Assembly (NCBI RefSeq): GCF_002022505.1
Contig: NZ_CP019781.1
Coordinates: 992,001 to 1,056,000 of the forward strand
Length of the DNA stretch: 64,000 nt
Direction of reading: 5' to 3'
Origin: Bartonella sp. WD16.2
Lineage (GTDB): Bacteria; Pseudomonadota; Alphaproteobacteria; Rhizobiales; Rhizobiaceae
Position 1 is the first letter of the stretch, and each line of letters opens with the position of its first letter. Position numbers and translations under genes: made by a program. The notes under the pieces are model-generated. The model did no database searches, was not told the origin of the DNA, and saw only the letters and a list, made by a program, of their open reading frames with translations. Below are positions 1 to 9,572 of the stretch, piece after piece.

Positions 1-86
1 AATTTAAAATTTCTTTTTGAAAAATTTTTCATTCAAAATATTCTTCTCTTCTTAAACAATTTTGATATTTTTTCCTACCCTTTGTT

Positions 87-962
87 TTATGAATAAATGA
101 GATTCCATTTGTCATCAAATTGGTTATTAAACCAGGTCATTTGCCTTTTTGCATATCTTCTAGTTTGCATTTTCGCTTCTTCAATAGCATCTTTAAAGCC
201 CTTATATCCATCTAAATAAGCCATAAGTTCACGTACTCCTATAGCTTTCATCGCCGGCAGTAAAGGAGAAAGCATGAGCTTCTTCATAGCAATTACTTCT
301 TCTAACACTCCTCTTTCAACCATATGGTTAAACCGTTCATTAATCCGTTCATAAAGTAATCGACGTGGAGGAATAAGAAGAATTTTTTCTGAACAGTCTT
401 GCGCAATTAAAGATTTTGTTTTTTTCTTTTGCCACCAACTTAATTTCTTACCTGTTGATTCATAAACTTCCAAAGCACGAACAATTCGTTGTCCATCTTG
501 TGGAGCAATTTTTTCACAAAGAACAGCATCAACCTGCAACAATTCACGATAAAGACTTTCAGCTCCCTCCTTATAAAGTCGAATTCGCCACTTTTCCCGT
601 ATAACATCTGGAATAGAAGGGATTTTTGAAATTCCTTCTAAAAGCGCACGAAAATAAAGCCCTGTTCCTCCAACAAAAATAAGTTGTTTCAGCGGAAATG
701 CGCTTAAAAGCCTTTCAACATCGCTCAACCATTGCCCTACCGAATAGTTAAAAGCAGGACTTACATAACCATAAAGATAGTGTGGAATAATCAGACTATC
801 AGCTCTTGTCGGCCTTGCTGTTAAAATATTCAACACATTATAAATCTGCATCGAATCAGCATTAATAATGACGGCATTTTTTTCTTGAGCTATTTTTAAT
901 GCAAGTTCTGACTTTCCGCTTGCCGTTGGACCAGCTATCAATGTAACCATTCTTTGTGTCAT
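87..962 (-). CDS. miaA: tRNA dimethylallyltransferase MiaA
   Basis: Transfers a dimethylallyl group from DMAPP to N6 of A37 in tRNAs that read codons starting with U. The protein opens with a Walker A loop GPTASGKS at residues 11-18, followed by the family motif around DSMQIY near residue 35, and ends with the basic RRYAKRQMTWFNNQ segment typical of MiaA. I place the start at the ATG at 962 (291 aa) because AAAAGG lies about 9 bases upstream; the frame stays open to a TTG at 992, but that start has no ribosome site. In related rhizobia miaA sits beside serB and degP. Here degP is next, but about 460 bases of non-coding DNA separate the two. Confidence 0.95.
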   Translation of the reverse strand: MTQRMVTLIAGPTASGKSELALKIAQEKNAVIINADSMQIYNVLNILTARPTRADSLIIPHYLYGYVSPAFNYSVGQWLSDVERLLSAFPLKQLIFVGGTGLYFRALLEGISKIPSIPDVIREKWRIRLYKEGAESLYRELLQVDAVLCEKIAPQDGQRIVRALEVYESTGKKLSWWQKKKTKSLIAQDCSEKILLIPPRRLLYERINERFNHMVERGVLEEVIAMKKLMLSPLLPAMKAIGVRELMAYLDGYKGFKDAIEEAKMQTRRYAKRQMTWFNNQFDDKWNLIYS

Positions 963-1421
963 GAATGGAAGCCTTTTATATACATTAATCAATCACTTAA
1001 TTGTAATGCTCATCATTAATATTAACTCCAGTATTTACCTATGACGTTGTAAATAGAATTTCTTAAACTGTGAATACCAAAAACATTGATATTTAAATAA
1101 AGAGAAAAAGCTAATGTAACGGTATTTTTATTCTTTAAAAAGATAAAAACAAGCAATACGATAATTCTAAAATAAAATCAAAGTATTACGATTAATAGAT
1201 AAATTAAAATACTCTCTATAAAACACTCTTCTTGTACGTATGAACGTCAACCATAATAAAATACATTCCAAATAAGCTAAAAAATTAGAATTTGCATATA
1301 GATATTGTTAACATCGATGCATTACTTACAAACAATAATAATTCTTTTATATCAGTATTAAGCACAAAAGCGCCGCCTTATAAAATTATCTCTTACAAGG
1401 AAAACAAAGGTATTGAGAACA
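963..1421. other. AT-rich gap between miaA and degP, no gene seen
   Basis: No open frame here has coding character or a family resemblance I can recognise. Related rhizobia commonly carry serB (phosphoserine phosphatase) at this point, so the gap may be where serB was lost. I could not find a recognisable serB remnant by eye. Confidence 0.5.
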
Positions 1422-2918
1422 TCAATCCATTCGGATGGTTACAAATCGCAATTCTCCATCAGGACGAGCAACAATAAATAAAGCGTTTTTGCGTCCTGCT
1501 TCACGTAATTTATGAAAACGTTTTTGAGCATCATCAACTGTCGTAACTGAACTTTGATTGATATCAACTATTACTTCACCAACACAAATACGTTTTTTAT
1601 CAGCCGCACTATCTCGTGCCACGGATGTCACAACTAACCCATTAAGCTTATCAGTAATTGAATAGCGCTGGCGTAAATCAGAGTTAAGCGCCGATAATGT
1701 CATGCCCATAAACTGCATTGTAGCAGGATCTGCGCTACTTTTTTTCTTATCAGATTTTTTTGCTTTATTTTCATCTGAGTCAGTTTCAACTAAACGACCA
1801 AGTTTAACTTTTACTGTTTTTTCCTGTCCATCACGTAAAACCGTAATATTTACCACTTTCCCTACAGGACTTTCTGCTGCTAAACGCGGTAAATCACGTG
1901 CATTCTTTATTTTGGTATTCTCAAAATAAAGAATAACATCACCAACATGTAATTGGCTATTATCTACCTTTGCATGTTCGATTTTACCCGCAACTAACGC
2001 CCCAACAGCTTGGTCCAATTTCAAACTTTCTGCAATATCATCTGTTACAGGTTGAATACGAATAGCCAGCCAACCGCGTCTTACCTCCCCAAAATCACGC
2101 AATTGATTGATAATAGAAATGGCCATGTCAGATGGTATAGCAAAACCAATCCCAATCGATCCTCCAGAAGGCGAAACAATTGCTGTATTAATCCCAATCA
2201 CTTCACCATTTCTATCAAATAATGGACCTCCAGAATTTCCTCGGTTAATTGCTGCATCTGTTTGAATAAAATTATCATAAGGACCAGCATTAAGATCACG
2301 ATTACGTGCAGAAATAATTCCAACCGTTACACTACCACCAAAACCAAAAGGATTACCGATGGCCATAACCCAATCACCAATACGTACTTTTTCTGAACTA
2401 CCAAAACGTACAGCTGTTAACTTTTTGCTTCCTGGCGTTACTTGAAGTAAAGCTAAATCCGTCTTACTATCTTTTCCAAGTAATTTCGCTTTTAGCTTTG
2501 TGCCATCAGTAAAATTAACCTCAATATCATCAGCATCCACGATAACGTGGTAATTTGTAACAATAAGCCCTTTTTGAGCATCAATTACAAAACCTGATCC
2601 TAAAGAACGTACCTTCTGAAACTGACTACCCTCTTGACCATCTTTTGATGTAAAAAAATCATCAAAATATTCTTGTAGTAATGAATCTTTCGAAATAACA
2701 GGAGCAGGAGTATGTTCATCTTGTTCAGTCCCATCAACTATTTGTGTTGTAGAAATATTTACAACTGTATCTAAAAGGGTAGCAGCTAAATCAGGAACTG
2801 ATAGTGACACATCTTTTTGTAAGGTAACATTAGACCAACTTACTGATCTTAATAAAGACAAAACCATACAGATAATGATTACCGTGACAAAGCGTTTCAG
2901 TAACATATTTCTACCCAT
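1422..2918 (-). CDS. degP: DegP/HtrA-family periplasmic serine protease (Do)
   Basis: Periplasmic trypsin-like protease/chaperone that degrades misfolded envelope proteins. A hydrophobic N-terminal segment (about residues 8-28) serves as a signal sequence or anchor. The catalytic triad is visible: His124 in TNYHVIVD, Asp154 in SKTDLALLQV and Ser229 in GNSGGPLF. Two PDZ domains follow, at about 280-370 and 405-495, separated by a Lys/Asp/Ser-rich linker near 385-400. The length (498 aa) is normal for Do proteases. The gene lies downstream of hflK-hflC on the same strand after a gap of about 190 bases, a usual alphaproteobacterial envelope quality-control grouping. The second Met (residue 5) is an alternative start, since neither site has a strong ribosome site. 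HtrA proteins are known Bartonella antigens. Confidence 0.95.
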   Translation of the reverse strand: MGRNMLLKRFVTVIIICMVLSLLRSVSWSNVTLQKDVSLSVPDLAATLLDTVVNISTTQIVDGTEQDEHTPAPVISKDSLLQEYFDDFFTSKDGQEGSQFQKVRSLGSGFVIDAQKGLIVTNYHVIVDADDIEVNFTDGTKLKAKLLGKDSKTDLALLQVTPGSKKLTAVRFGSSEKVRIGDWVMAIGNPFGFGGSVTVGIISARNRDLNAGPYDNFIQTDAAINRGNSGGPLFDRNGEVIGINTAIVSPSGGSIGIGFAIPSDMAISIINQLRDFGEVRRGWLAIRIQPVTDDIAESLKLDQAVGALVAGKIEHAKVDNSQLHVGDVILYFENTKIKNARDLPRLAAESPVGKVVNITVLRDGQEKTVKVKLGRLVETDSDENKAKKSDKKKSSADPATMQFMGMTLSALNSDLRQRYSITDKLNGLVVTSVARDSAADKKRICVGEVIVDINQSSVTTVDDAQKRFHKLREAGRKNALFIVARPDGELRFVTIRMD

Positions 2919-3107
2919 AATATGTGTTCGCTCAATGCTGAAACAAGCATTACCAAATTCTTTTCTGCAAAATAAACATGTCCGTTACAATACCATACAG
3001 ACTTCATCACAAAAAAAGTAGCCATACATTAAGCTTTTAATGAAAAAGCAAAATCTATAGCTGTGACCTATTCCTTCATTTTAGATTATCAGTTTTATTA
3101 TCCCATA

Positions 3108-4001
3108 TCAACCATTAGTGCTAATATTCGATTTCGTTTGCGGTAAATTGCGGAAATAGAAAAAGAAATCTTCTTTTGGTGAAATCACCATTGAGGTTTG
3201 CTCCAAATTTTTATACTGCTCCATCGCCAACCAAAAGTCGTAAAATGATGGATTAGTTTTTCTGGCATTTAATAAAAGACGAATACTTTCAGCCTGCCCC
3301 TCACCACGTGTAATTTCAGCATCACGTTTTGCTGCTGCTACAATTTCTTCATATTCACGATTAGCTTCTGCCACAATACGATCTCTTTCTTGTTGACCAC
3401 GAGCACGAATATTTTCCGCAGCTGCTTCACGTTCAGCCGCCATTTGCCGATATACATCTTCAGAAACAGCATCAGTTAAATCGGTTTTACGAATACGTAC
3501 ATCAACAATGGTAATACCCAATGAACCTGCATCCACAGAAAATTGTCGTTGTACTTCAGCCATCATCGCTCCACGCTCATCCGATAAAGCTGCTTTGAAT
3601 TCTCGTTTACCGTAAACAGCGCGCAAAGCATCAATAAAACGTGGTGCAAGATTTTCACGCGCAGCAATCTGTGGCCGACCCGATGCAATGCGTTGTAAAA
3701 ACAATTTAGGGTCTGTAATGCAATAGATAAAGAATGCATCTACTTCATAATAGGCACCACCACGAACTTGCACAGATTGTGTAGGCAAATCATAACGCAA
3801 TAGTCGGTTATCAATAATAACTGTCTGATCCAAAAAAGGGACCTTAAAATAAATACCAGGATCAGACTCTACTTTAACGATCTGTCCAAAGCGCTTAATT
3901 GCCATCTGCTGACGAGGATAAACAATAAAAATAGATGCCCATAAAGTAACCAGAGCAAATACTATAACAGCTAAAACAAAAAAGAAACGAGATTGCTGCA
4001 T
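3108..4001 (-). CDS. hflC: HflC, FtsH-associated membrane protein
   Basis: Partner of HflK in the HflKC complex, which surrounds and modulates the membrane protease FtsH. There is one N-terminal membrane segment (about residues 8-28), then a prohibitin/band-7 (SPFH) domain beginning YPRQQMAIKRFGQ, then a charged Ala/Glu-rich coiled coil with AAEREAAAENIRARGQQERD near 190-210. The length (297 aa) is usual. The start is well fixed: GGAGGG lies 8-9 bases upstream and overlaps the hflK stop region, leaving only 2 bases between the genes, so the two subunits should be translationally coupled. Confidence 0.95.
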   Translation of the reverse strand: MQQSRFFFVLAVIVFALVTLWASIFIVYPRQQMAIKRFGQIVKVESDPGIYFKVPFLDQTVIIDNRLLRYDLPTQSVQVRGGAYYEVDAFFIYCITDPKLFLQRIASGRPQIAARENLAPRFIDALRAVYGKREFKAALSDERGAMMAEVQRQFSVDAGSLGITIVDVRIRKTDLTDAVSEDVYRQMAAEREAAAENIRARGQQERDRIVAEANREYEEIVAAAKRDAEITRGEGQAESIRLLLNARKTNPSFYDFWLAMEQYKNLEQTSMVISPKEDFFFYFRNLPQTKSNISTNG

Positions 4002-4003
4002 AA

Positions 4004-5146
4004 TTAACGCCCTCCAGAAACACTAGACCCCAATAATAATGAGGAATGTGTCGATGTTGTCGCTGTTTTTTCTGATGAATTACGTAACAATTCATTCAGT
4101 GGTAAATAAGGTATTACTGGAGAATCTGTTTGATTCAAAACTAATTTATTAGGTGAAGAAAGAATACGCCCCATTGTTTCCATATAAAAACGGTAGCGAA
4201 CAGCCTCTGGCGCAATTGCAGCCTCACGAGCTATAGCCTGAAAACGTTTAGCACGCCCTGTTGCTTCTTCAATCATCCGTGCTTTTTCACCTTTTGCAAT
4301 TTCTCGTGTGCGTGAAGCTTCACCATTGGCTAAACCAATCTTAGTGAAACGCACACGATTACCCTCCTCAATCATCCTCCCACGTTCCTGCTCTGCTTGT
4401 TGGACAGAATTAAACGCAGCAGCAACTTTAGTAGGAGGAGCAGCCTCACTAATTGATACACGGTTTATTTCAACACCAAGTTGGTATTTATTTGCAGTTA
4501 ACTGAATAATCTTTTTGACATCATTAGCCACTTCCTCTTTTTTATTGCGTAAAACATCATCAACAGGGCGTGAACCAATCACTTCACGCATTGCACTTTC
4601 AGCAACCTGACGCACTGTCCCTTCTTGATCATTCACATTAAACAAAAATTGGCTAGGATTTGAAATCCGATAATATACAGAAAAATTTACATTAACAATA
4701 TTCTGATCGCTTGAAAGCATCAAACCTTCACTCTGTTGTGCCTGATTAGATTGATTACCAATTGCGATTGTTTTTTCCGTTAGAGGTACTTTCATATAGG
4801 TTTCAATTGGCCAAAAATGAAAATGCAAACCATCACCAACAATGCCTGCTTTAGGAACACCAAAGCGCAACTCTACTGCCTGTTCATTTTGCTGCACAAT
4901 ATAAATAGACTGGAATAGCCAAAAAAGAATAGCAAGCAAAAATAACACAATGAAAATACCACTCTCACCAAACTGTTTAAGCTGATACTGCCCTTTACGC
5001 AAAATATCATCAATATTAGAGCCATTATCACTGCCATTATTGCCACCAGAACCAAAAGGATTCTTAGGTGGTAATTTTTTATCACCACCAAGTTTATTTC
5101 TATCGCCACTCCATGGGCCACTGCCATTTTGATTTGTCCAGGGCAT
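4004..5146 (-). CDS. hflK: HflK, FtsH-associated membrane protein
   Basis: Larger subunit of the HflKC complex that regulates FtsH. The N-terminus (about residues 1-55) is Gly/Asn/Ser/Pro-rich and disordered, as usual for HflK. It is followed by one membrane span rich in Ile, Leu and Phe (about 62-84) and an SPFH domain starting QQNEQAVELRFGVPK. The C-terminal part is a coiled coil with EEGNRVRFTKIGLANGEA. I choose the ATG at 5146 (380 aa, MPWTNQ), because AAAGAGG sits 5 bases before it. The frame extends another 18 codons upstream without a ribosome site. First gene of the hflK-hflC pair, with degP next. Confidence 0.93.
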   Translation of the reverse strand: MPWTNQNGSGPWSGDRNKLGGDKKLPPKNPFGSGGNNGSDNGSNIDDILRKGQYQLKQFGESGIFIVLFLLAILFWLFQSIYIVQQNEQAVELRFGVPKAGIVGDGLHFHFWPIETYMKVPLTEKTIAIGNQSNQAQQSEGLMLSSDQNIVNVNFSVYYRISNPSQFLFNVNDQEGTVRQVAESAMREVIGSRPVDDVLRNKKEEVANDVKKIIQLTANKYQLGVEINRVSISEAAPPTKVAAAFNSVQQAEQERGRMIEEGNRVRFTKIGLANGEASRTREIAKGEKARMIEEATGRAKRFQAIAREAAIAPEAVRYRFYMETMGRILSSPNKLVLNQTDSPVIPYLPLNELLRNSSEKTATTSTHSSLLLGSSVSGGR

Positions 5147-5267
5147 CATTACCTCTTTAACTAGTGCTATGAATCGAAACCAACCATTTTTAAAACTCAA
5201 TTACTGACTTTATAGAAGGTCTATAACCTGTTTACAATCAATTGATAAATTCTTTCAATTTAAATGA

Positions 5268-5777
5268 CTATTGCCGTTCATAAATTACAAAACGCGTCGG
5301 ATAATTGTCTTTATCTCCTTGTGGAATATATTGTGTTTCAATAATAGTCCACTTTTCTTTATCAAAAATGGGAAAAAAACTATCACCTTCAATAGACGCA
5401 AAAATTTCTGTTAAGAATATTTTACGAGCAATCATTAATCCTTGTTGAAAAATTTCACCACCCCCAATAATAAAAACTGCATCTGCACCATTTTGAATAG
5501 CCACCTCTTGCGCTATATCACAAGCTTGAGACAAAGAATGAGCGACAACAGCACCCTCAGCTGCAAAAGTACGATTGCGAGTAATTACAATATTCGTGCG
5601 CTCTGGTAAGGGGCGTCCAAGAGAATTCCAAGTTTTGCGCCCCATAATAATGGGCTTACCCAAAGTTAAAGCCTTAAAACGCTGCAAATCTGTTGATAAA
5701 CGCCAAGGCATTGTGCCGTCACAACCGATAACACCATTTTGAGCAACAGCTGCAATTAAATAAATTGGAAGTTTCAT
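5268..5777 (-). CDS. folA: Dihydrofolate reductase
   Basis: Reduces dihydrofolate to tetrahydrofolate with NADPH, regenerating the folate consumed by thymidylate synthase. Visible motifs are [17 protein letters not shown] near the N-terminus (substrate pocket), [17 protein letters not shown] (cofactor loop) and [11 protein letters not shown]. The length of 169 aa is normal. Its ATG overlaps the thyA stop as ATGA, a 4-base overlap that couples the two consecutive steps of dTMP synthesis. Confidence 0.97.
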   Translation of the reverse strand: MKLPIYLIAAVAQNGVIGCDGTMPWRLSTDLQRFKALTLGKPIIMGRKTWNSLGRPLPERTNIVITRNRTFAAEGAVVAHSLSQACDIAQEVAIQNGADAVFIIGGGEIFQQGLMIARKIFLTEIFASIEGDSFFPIFDKEKWTIIETQYIPQGDKDNYPTRFVIYERQ

Positions 5778-6568
5778 ACTGCTACCGGCGCCTTGATATG
5801 AGGCTGAGCTTCATAATTAAGCAAATTAAAATCTTCAAATTTAAAAGAAAAAAGATCTGTTACTTCTGGATTTACGAACATCACAGGTAAAGTACCCGGT
5901 GTACGGGATAATTGCTGTTCTGCCTGTTCAAAATGGTTAGCATAAAGGTGAGCATCACCAAGAGTGTGAATAAAATCACCCACTTTCAATCCAGTAACTT
6001 GAGCAATCATCATCGTTAATAATGCATAAGAAGCAATGTTAAATGGGACTCCCAAAAAAATATCTGCTGAACGCTGATAAAGTTGGCATGATAATTTGCC
6101 ATCAGAAACATAAAATTGGAATAAACAATGGCAAGGCGGTAAAGCCATTTCCTCTATCAATGCAGGATTCCATGCTGATACAATCAAACGACGCGAAACA
6201 GGATTTGTGTTAATCATATCCAAAAGATTGCTTAGTTGATCAATATAACGCCCATCAGGTGCAGGCCAAGAACGCCACTGAAAACCATAAACAGGACCAA
6301 GATTTCCTTCTTTATCAGCCCACTCATCCCAAATAGATACGCCATGTTCCTTTAGCCACGCAATATTTGTGTCACCTTTAAGAAACCACAAAAGTTCATA
6401 AATAATTGAACGCAAATGCAACTTTTTTGTTGTTAAAAGTGGAAATCCTGCTTGCAAATTAAATCGCATTTGATATCCAAAAATCGATCGTGTCCCCACA
6501 CCTGTCCTATCTGAACGATCAACACCGTTGCTTAAAACATGGGATAGAAGATCAAGATAAACTTTCAT
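5774..6568 (-). CDS. thyA: Thymidylate synthase
   Basis: Methylates dUMP to dTMP using methylene-tetrahydrofolate. The start is placed at the ATG at 6568 (264 aa), where the protein begins [12 protein letters not shown] as in E. coli ThyA. With this start the catalytic cysteine of PPCHC falls at residue 146, the same number as in E. coli. The frame continues 16 codons further upstream to 6616, but those residues are not part of the family. Other signatures are DRTGVGTRS, the [10 protein letters not shown] phosphate-binding segment and [12 protein letters not shown]. It is the first gene of a thyA-folA pair. Confidence 0.97.
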   Translation of the reverse strand: MKVYLDLLSHVLSNGVDRSDRTGVGTRSIFGYQMRFNLQAGFPLLTTKKLHLRSIIYELLWFLKGDTNIAWLKEHGVSIWDEWADKEGNLGPVYGFQWRSWPAPDGRYIDQLSNLLDMINTNPVSRRLIVSAWNPALIEEMALPPCHCLFQFYVSDGKLSCQLYQRSADIFLGVPFNIASYALLTMMIAQVTGLKVGDFIHTLGDAHLYANHFEQAEQQLSRTPGTLPVMFVNPEVTDLFSFKFEDFNLLNYEAQPHIKAPVAV

Positions 6569-6754
6569 AAAAGTATTATGACTGATTCCATCTATTACGG
6601 GAAATTGAAATTTCAAAATTCATAAAAACACAATTCAAATAAACCAAAAAGCACCTTTCACAGAAAATTATTGTTATGCGATTTAAATTTTGATGACGCA
6701 AAAAATAAAATATTGTAGAAGGAAGCAAGCCAATTGAAATTCAAGAGGGATAAT

Positions 6755-8062
6755 ATGGAAAATAATGGAACTTTAGCAACACATGATACAAAAAAGCGTA
6801 TCATGTCTATCGTATCTAGTGCATCAGGTAATCTTGTAGAATGGTATGACTTTTATGTTTACTCCTTTACATCCATCTACTTCGCGTCGCAATTTTTTCC
6901 CTCAGATGGTGATGTTGTTGCTCAACTCTTAAAAGCTGCCGCAGTCTTTTTTATTGGTTTTCTTATGCGCCCAATTGGTGGATGGCTTTTTGGTTATATC
7001 GCTGATCGTTATGGCCGTAAACGTTCAATGCTTATTTCTGTTTTTATGATGTGTGGAGGTTCATTCTTAATCGCTATACTTCCTACCTACGAAACTATCG
7101 GAGTAACAGCAGCAGTTTTTCTTCTACTACTTCGTATGCTTCAAGGACTTTCTGTTGGCGGTGAATACGGCACAACAGCAACTTATATGAGTGAAGTTGC
7201 TCTTAAAAATCATCGAGGTTTCTTTAGTTCTTTCCAATATACTACACTGATTGGTGGGCAGCTTTTAGCTAGTCTTGTTATATTCATTCTAGCACTTTAC
7301 CTTACAGAAGATCAGTTAAAAGCATGGGGTTGGCGTATTCCATTTGCCATTGGTGGATTAGCAGCGATTGTTGCGATTTTTTTACGTCGTACTCTCCATG
7401 AGACAACCACTGAAGAAAGTCGTTCTAAAAAACAAGCAGGTAGCCTTATGGAGCTTCTGTGTAACCATCGAAAAGCTTTTTTTCTGGTTATTGGTTTTAC
7501 AGCTGGAGGCTCGCTCACATTTTATACCTATACAACTTATATGCAAAAGTATTTGATCACTACCAGCGGATTTGACAAACATACAGCTACAACTATAATG
7601 ACGATAGCTCTTTTTATCTTCATGTTATTCCAGCCAGCATTTGGTGCTTTAGCTGACAAAATTGGAACAAAAGCTTCACTCTTTATGTGGAGTCTTTTAT
7701 CTATCATCTTTACAATTCCCGGACTTAAAATAATTGGTAACACCAACAATATGTGGATTGCCTTATCAATCATTATTGGAATGCTGTGCATTCTAAGCTT
7801 CTACACATCTATTTCTGGTATTATAAAAGCAGACATGTTCCCCTCTTCAGTTCGTGCAATAGGAGTTGGTTTATCTTATGCTATTGCTAACGCGCTATTT
7901 GGTGGTTCTGCTGAATCTGTAGCACTTGGATTAAAAGATATTGGATATGAATCTGTCTTCTATTTTTATATAACCGGTATGATGATAATTGCATTCATAG
8001 CAATTATCTTGATGCCAGATCCTCGAAAAAATGGATATCTTCAAAAAGATGAAACTCATTAA
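6755..8062 (+). CDS. MFS permease, metabolite:H+ symporter (MHS) family, KgtP/ProP-like
   Basis: A 12-span proton symporter, probably importing an organic acid such as 2-oxoglutarate or a zwitterion such as proline/betaine. MHS hallmarks are NLVEWYDFYVYSF before span 1, the loop 2-3 motif GYIADRYGRKRSM and RMLQGLSVGGEYGTTATYMSE in span 4. The length (435 aa) fits. The start is the ATG at 6755, preceded by AGAGGGATAAT; a TTG at 6734 keeps the frame open but has no ribosome site. The gene stands alone, divergent from thyA, and is closed by a strong terminator. The substrate cannot be read from the sequence. Confidence 0.88.
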   Translation: MENNGTLATHDTKKRIMSIVSSASGNLVEWYDFYVYSFTSIYFASQFFPSDGDVVAQLLKAAAVFFIGFLMRPIGGWLFGYIADRYGRKRSMLISVFMMCGGSFLIAILPTYETIGVTAAVFLLLLRMLQGLSVGGEYGTTATYMSEVALKNHRGFFSSFQYTTLIGGQLLASLVIFILALYLTEDQLKAWGWRIPFAIGGLAAIVAIFLRRTLHETTTEESRSKKQAGSLMELLCNHRKAFFLVIGFTAGGSLTFYTYTTYMQKYLITTSGFDKHTATTIMTIALFIFMLFQPAFGALADKIGTKASLFMWSLLSIIFTIPGLKIIGNTNNMWIALSIIIGMLCILSFYTSISGIIKADMFPSSVRAIGVGLSYAIANALFGGSAESVALGLKDIGYESVFYFYITGMMIIAFIAIILMPDPRKNGYLQKDETH

Positions 8063-8085
8063 ACTTTGCATTAAAAAACAATTTT

Positions 8086-8113
8086 AAAAGCCCGAGAAAA
8101 TCGGGCTTTTTTT
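8086..8113 (+). terminator. Rho-independent terminator after the MHS permease
   Basis: A perfect 10-bp stem AAAAGCCCGA / TCGGGCTTTT with a 5-base GAAAA loop is followed directly by a run of T. It lies 24 bases after the permease stop codon. Confidence 0.93.
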
Positions 8114-8555
8114 GATTGTTCTATAAAAACTTGACATTAAAATTTTATCAAGTGCATTTGCTTTTTTAGTAATTACAATAAAAAGCTGTATAATTCTTTA
8201 TGATTTCCCAATATCACATCACCATTTCTGAAATAGTCACTCCAGTGCTTTATTTTTATCATCCAATAAGTTTTGAATTCACTTTACATTTTCTTCGATC
8301 CAGTAGCAAACAATCACATTTAATTACCTATAGGTAAAATTAAGTGATATCTAAGTCATTCTTTAGTTTACCTTATCAAAATCGTTTTATATAAATTACC
8401 CTACTAAATTATGTGTCATTTCATAAATAAAACCAAAAATGAACAATTACACTTTACAATCACATTATAAAACCTTGAACTCATTAATAATGAAAAGATT
8501 CAAAATATTAACAATTCCCCCTTTCCAAAAAGCTGTTCTTCATCTACATTTAAAG
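8114..8555. other. AT-rich gap before ssrA
   Basis: No coding frame seen. It must hold the ssrA promoter, but no unambiguous -35/-10 pair stands out in such AT-rich DNA. Confidence 0.4.
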
Positions 8556-8873
8556 AGCTGGTTTTCCAGCTATGGTAATAAATGGACAATGGAATAAACC
8601 CATTGGACCCGGGGGCGGTACCCGGCGCCTCCACCAAAATATAATTAACAGAGTTATATTTTGGTGGGGGCGAAATAGGATCGACAAGGGTGTAAAGATT
8701 GCTCTTTTACTCGGTATTGTACCACCGTCATCGGACTAAATTAGTAGTTGCAAACGACAACTATGCGGAAGTACGTCTCGCTGCTTAACGCAGTGCGAAA
8801 GCTTCAAATTAAGTCTTAAACCGTCGCAGGTTTAAGCGGGGTTCGGAGGCACCTGGCAACAGAAGCCTTCACT
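8556..8873 (+). ncRNA. ssrA: tmRNA, alphaproteobacterial two-piece (permuted) form
   Basis: Rescues stalled ribosomes by trans-translation. The gene is circularly permuted: the acceptor piece comes first and ends in CGCCTCC-ACCA (8626-8636), and the coding piece begins GGGGGCG (8666-8672). These two 7-mers pair into the acceptor stem (one G-U). The T-arm-like stem CCGGG/CCCGG lies just before the CCA. The tag reading frame at 8750-8788 encodes ANDNYAEVRLAA followed by TAA, a typical alphaproteobacterial degradation tag with hydrophobic C-terminal LAA. The coding piece closes with a GGAGGC/GCCTTC stem at 8845-8870. The outer 5' end is uncertain; a hairpin at 8556-8571 (AGCTGG/CCAGCT) may mark it. 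The sspB adaptor gene follows. Confidence 0.95.
8631..8667 (+). other. Processing hairpin joining the two tmRNA halves
   Basis: A perfect 14-bp inverted repeat (8631-8644 and 8654-8667) with a 9-base loop extends the acceptor stem outward through the CCA end. This is the internal transcribed segment removed to give separate acceptor and coding RNAs. Removal by tRNA-type end-processing nucleases is an inference from knowledge of permuted tmRNAs. Confidence 0.85.
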
Positions 8874-9015
8874 TTTTAAGTATTTATTTTGATCGACTAG
8901 ATACGAATTGTTATAAAATGCATGGTAGAAAAAATATTGCTAGTTTAAAGAAATATTTCATTGCACTATGTTATTTGCGCTTCAATAACTGCATAAATTA
9001 AAAGGATAAACTTTA

Positions 9016-9564
9016 ATGGCTCAAGATCAAATCCGTTACGATATTCTCGTTCAGGATGCGCTTCGTGGAGTTATCCGCAAAGTTTTGCTAGAAGTCGCTA
9101 AAGCAGGTCTCCCGGGTAATCATCACTTTTTTATTACCTTTTCAACAAAAGCACCAGCAGTAAAAATTTCTTCTCGACTCAAAAGCCGCTATCCCGATCA
9201 AATGACAATCGTATTGCAACATCAATTTAGAGACTTGAATGTATCAGAAACTGCTTTTGAAGTCACTTTATCCTTTGGAGAAATTACTGAAAAATTAATT
9301 ATTCCTTTTGCTTCCATTCAAGTTTTTTATGACCCTATAGCAGCATTTGAAGCAGCATTTGATTTGCCCGCTAATCTTACCTCTGAAGAAAATGAAAATC
9401 CAGAAGGTGCTCCACATGCACCTGATATTTCTTTAAGCAAACAAAAAACAGAAAATGAGCTTATAAAAACACAGAATCTCAAAGTAGATAAAAAACCTTC
9501 AAACAATGATACCAAACAAAGTGCTGATGTTGTTTCTTTAGATTCTTTTCGAAAAAATAAATGA
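9016..9564 (+). CDS. sspB: SspB, ClpXP adaptor for ssrA-tagged proteins (alpha type)
   Basis: Binds ssrA-tagged substrates and delivers them to the ClpXP protease. The first 120 residues (start MAQDQIRYDILVQDALRGV) form the folded SspB domain, with LPGNHHFFITFSTKAPAV and VTLSFGEITEKLIIPFASI as recognisable segments. The rest is a polar, Lys/Asn-rich linker that ends in VVSLDSFRKNK, which resembles the ClpX-binding tail of this family. The length of 182 aa is close to other alphaproteobacterial SspB. AAGGAT sits about 9 bases before the ATG. The gene lies 140 bases after ssrA, so tag-encoding RNA and tag-recognising adaptor are neighbours. Its stop overlaps an ATG of the next gene. Confidence 0.92.
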   Translation: MAQDQIRYDILVQDALRGVIRKVLLEVAKAGLPGNHHFFITFSTKAPAVKISSRLKSRYPDQMTIVLQHQFRDLNVSETAFEVTLSFGEITEKLIIPFASIQVFYDPIAAFEAAFDLPANLTSEENENPEGAPHAPDISLSKQKTENELIKTQNLKVDKKPSNNDTKQSADVVSLDSFRKNK

Positions 9565-9572
9565 ACCTATCT

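Noticed and set aside
1292..1477. Plus-strand frame of 61 codons at the 3' end of degP
   Set aside because: It runs over the degP C-terminal codons on the other strand and has no ribosome site or family pattern.
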